NCBI GenBank assembly: GCA_900551755.1
Contig: URXK01000001.1
Coordinates: 320,545-384,544, forward strand
Direction: 5' to 3'
DNA from: an uncultured Eubacterium sp.
GTDB lineage: Bacteria; Bacillota; Clostridia; Lachnospirales; CAG-274
DNA length: 64,000 nt
This document shows positions 63,557 to 64,000 of this stretch, in pieces. The translations under genes were made by a program, and so were the position numbers. The notes beneath the pieces are model-generated. The model saw only the letters and a list, made by a program, of their open reading frames with translations. It ran no database searches and was not told where the DNA came from. How positions within the stretch are numbered: position 1 is the first letter of the stretch; each line of letters opens with the position of its first letter.

Positions 63557-64000
63557 GGAAACCCTTCCGACAACCTGCGGTTGCCACCTTCCCTATAAGG
63601 GAAGGCAAATGGTGTGTTCGCCCACAGGTATTCACAATTAGTTAAATCGGGCGATTACTAATCGCCCCTACAAATTCCCCGTTCATATAAATATAGTTAG
63701 GAAGAACGCCATATAGCTCCACTTGTAGGGGAGCTGTCACGAAGTGACTGAGGGGTTTCTACAAGTAATAAATAATAATTAATAGGTACTATTTACTTGT
63801 CAGATAAATCGGACGACCAATGGTCGCCCCTACAAATACCCCGTTCATATAAATATAGTTAGGAAGAACACCACATAGCTCCACTTGTAAGGGGAGCTGT
63901 CACGAAGTGACTGAGGGGTTTCTACAAGTAATAAATAATAATTAATAGGTACTATTTACTTGTCAGATAAATCGGACGACCAATGGTCGCCCCTACAAAT
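63557..64000. repeat. Intergenic repeat cluster 3 (runs off the window)
   Basis: Element A lies at 63557-63609 and B at 63643-63674. C copies are at 63709-63762 and 63871-63925, and D copies at 63810-63837 and 63973-64000. The same modules occur in clusters 1 and 2. Tiny frames here are spurious. Confidence 0.85.
63681..64000. repeat. Tandem duplication of about 162 bases
   Basis: A unit starting GTTCATATAAATATAG at 63681 recurs at 63843 with few differences (for example GAACGCCATAT versus GAACACCACAT). Each unit holds one C and one D element. The second copy reaches the window end, so further copies may follow. Confidence 0.85.

Overview
This window comes from a low-GC, endospore-forming member of the Clostridia. 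The evidence is an AT-rich coding style with strong AGGAGG ribosome sites, the Firmicutes order rimP-nusA-ylxR-ylxQ-infB-rbfA-nrnA-truB-ribF-rpsO-pnp, the spoIIGA-sigE sporulation pair, DnaD and DnaI-type replication proteins, and S-layer-homology (SLH) anchored enzymes. Several genes act on plant cell wall: a GH28 pectinase, an LplB/LplC-type oligosaccharide ABC importer, a family 12-like rhamnogalacturonan acetylesterase and a GH5 glucanase. They suggest a gut pectin user of the Lachnospiraceae or Monoglobus kind; that placement is inference.

Layout. 1-2200: HD phosphohydrolase, a divergent acetylglutamate-kinase-like protein, a cupin, and an unlisted 54-residue four-cysteine protein on the minus strand. 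2280-13943: translation and RNA-processing operon from rimP to ribF plus an acyltransferase, then rpsO and pnp, each with a structured leader. 13960-21188: a complete type II-A CRISPR-Cas locus (tracrRNA on the minus strand, cas9, cas1, cas2, csn2, an array of 14 repeats and 13 spacers). 21300-27040: a DUF378 protein, then solute-binding lipoprotein, two permeases and GH28 exo-type pectinase. 27060-34153: membrane protein DUF6020, DUF1292, HIT, cardiolipin synthase and a two-component system. 34247-37248: MocR-type regulator divergent from pdxS-pdxT. 37363-41582: pstSCAB-phoU phosphate uptake. 41642-46915: TetR regulator divergent from an RND-type efflux pair. 47041-50904: secreted SLH-GH5 enzyme, a truncated aldo/keto reductase, a small unknown protein, a repeat cluster, Maf and DUF4321. 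51034-55164: MBOAT acyltransferase with SGNH partner, then spoIIGA-sigE. 55190-59139: second repeat cluster, AraC regulator, an alkA remnant, an ABC exporter and a frameshifted ogt. 59154-63541: DnaD, DnaI-like loader, Nudix hydrolase, acidic-tailed membrane protein and SLH-acetylesterase; 63557-64000 is a third repeat cluster.

The most notable system is the CRISPR locus. The tracrRNA has a consensus promoter whose -35 box lies in the cas9 ribosome-site/start region, and the best cas9 promoter lies beyond the tracrRNA terminator, so the predicted cas9 mRNA leader is antisense to the whole tracrRNA. Other points of interest are modular hairpin repeats confined to three gene-end gaps in the last 15 kb, two neighbouring decayed DNA-alkylation-repair genes, an inverted repeat that is a likely PdxR operator, and an ArgB-like protein lacking its glycine-rich catalytic loops.
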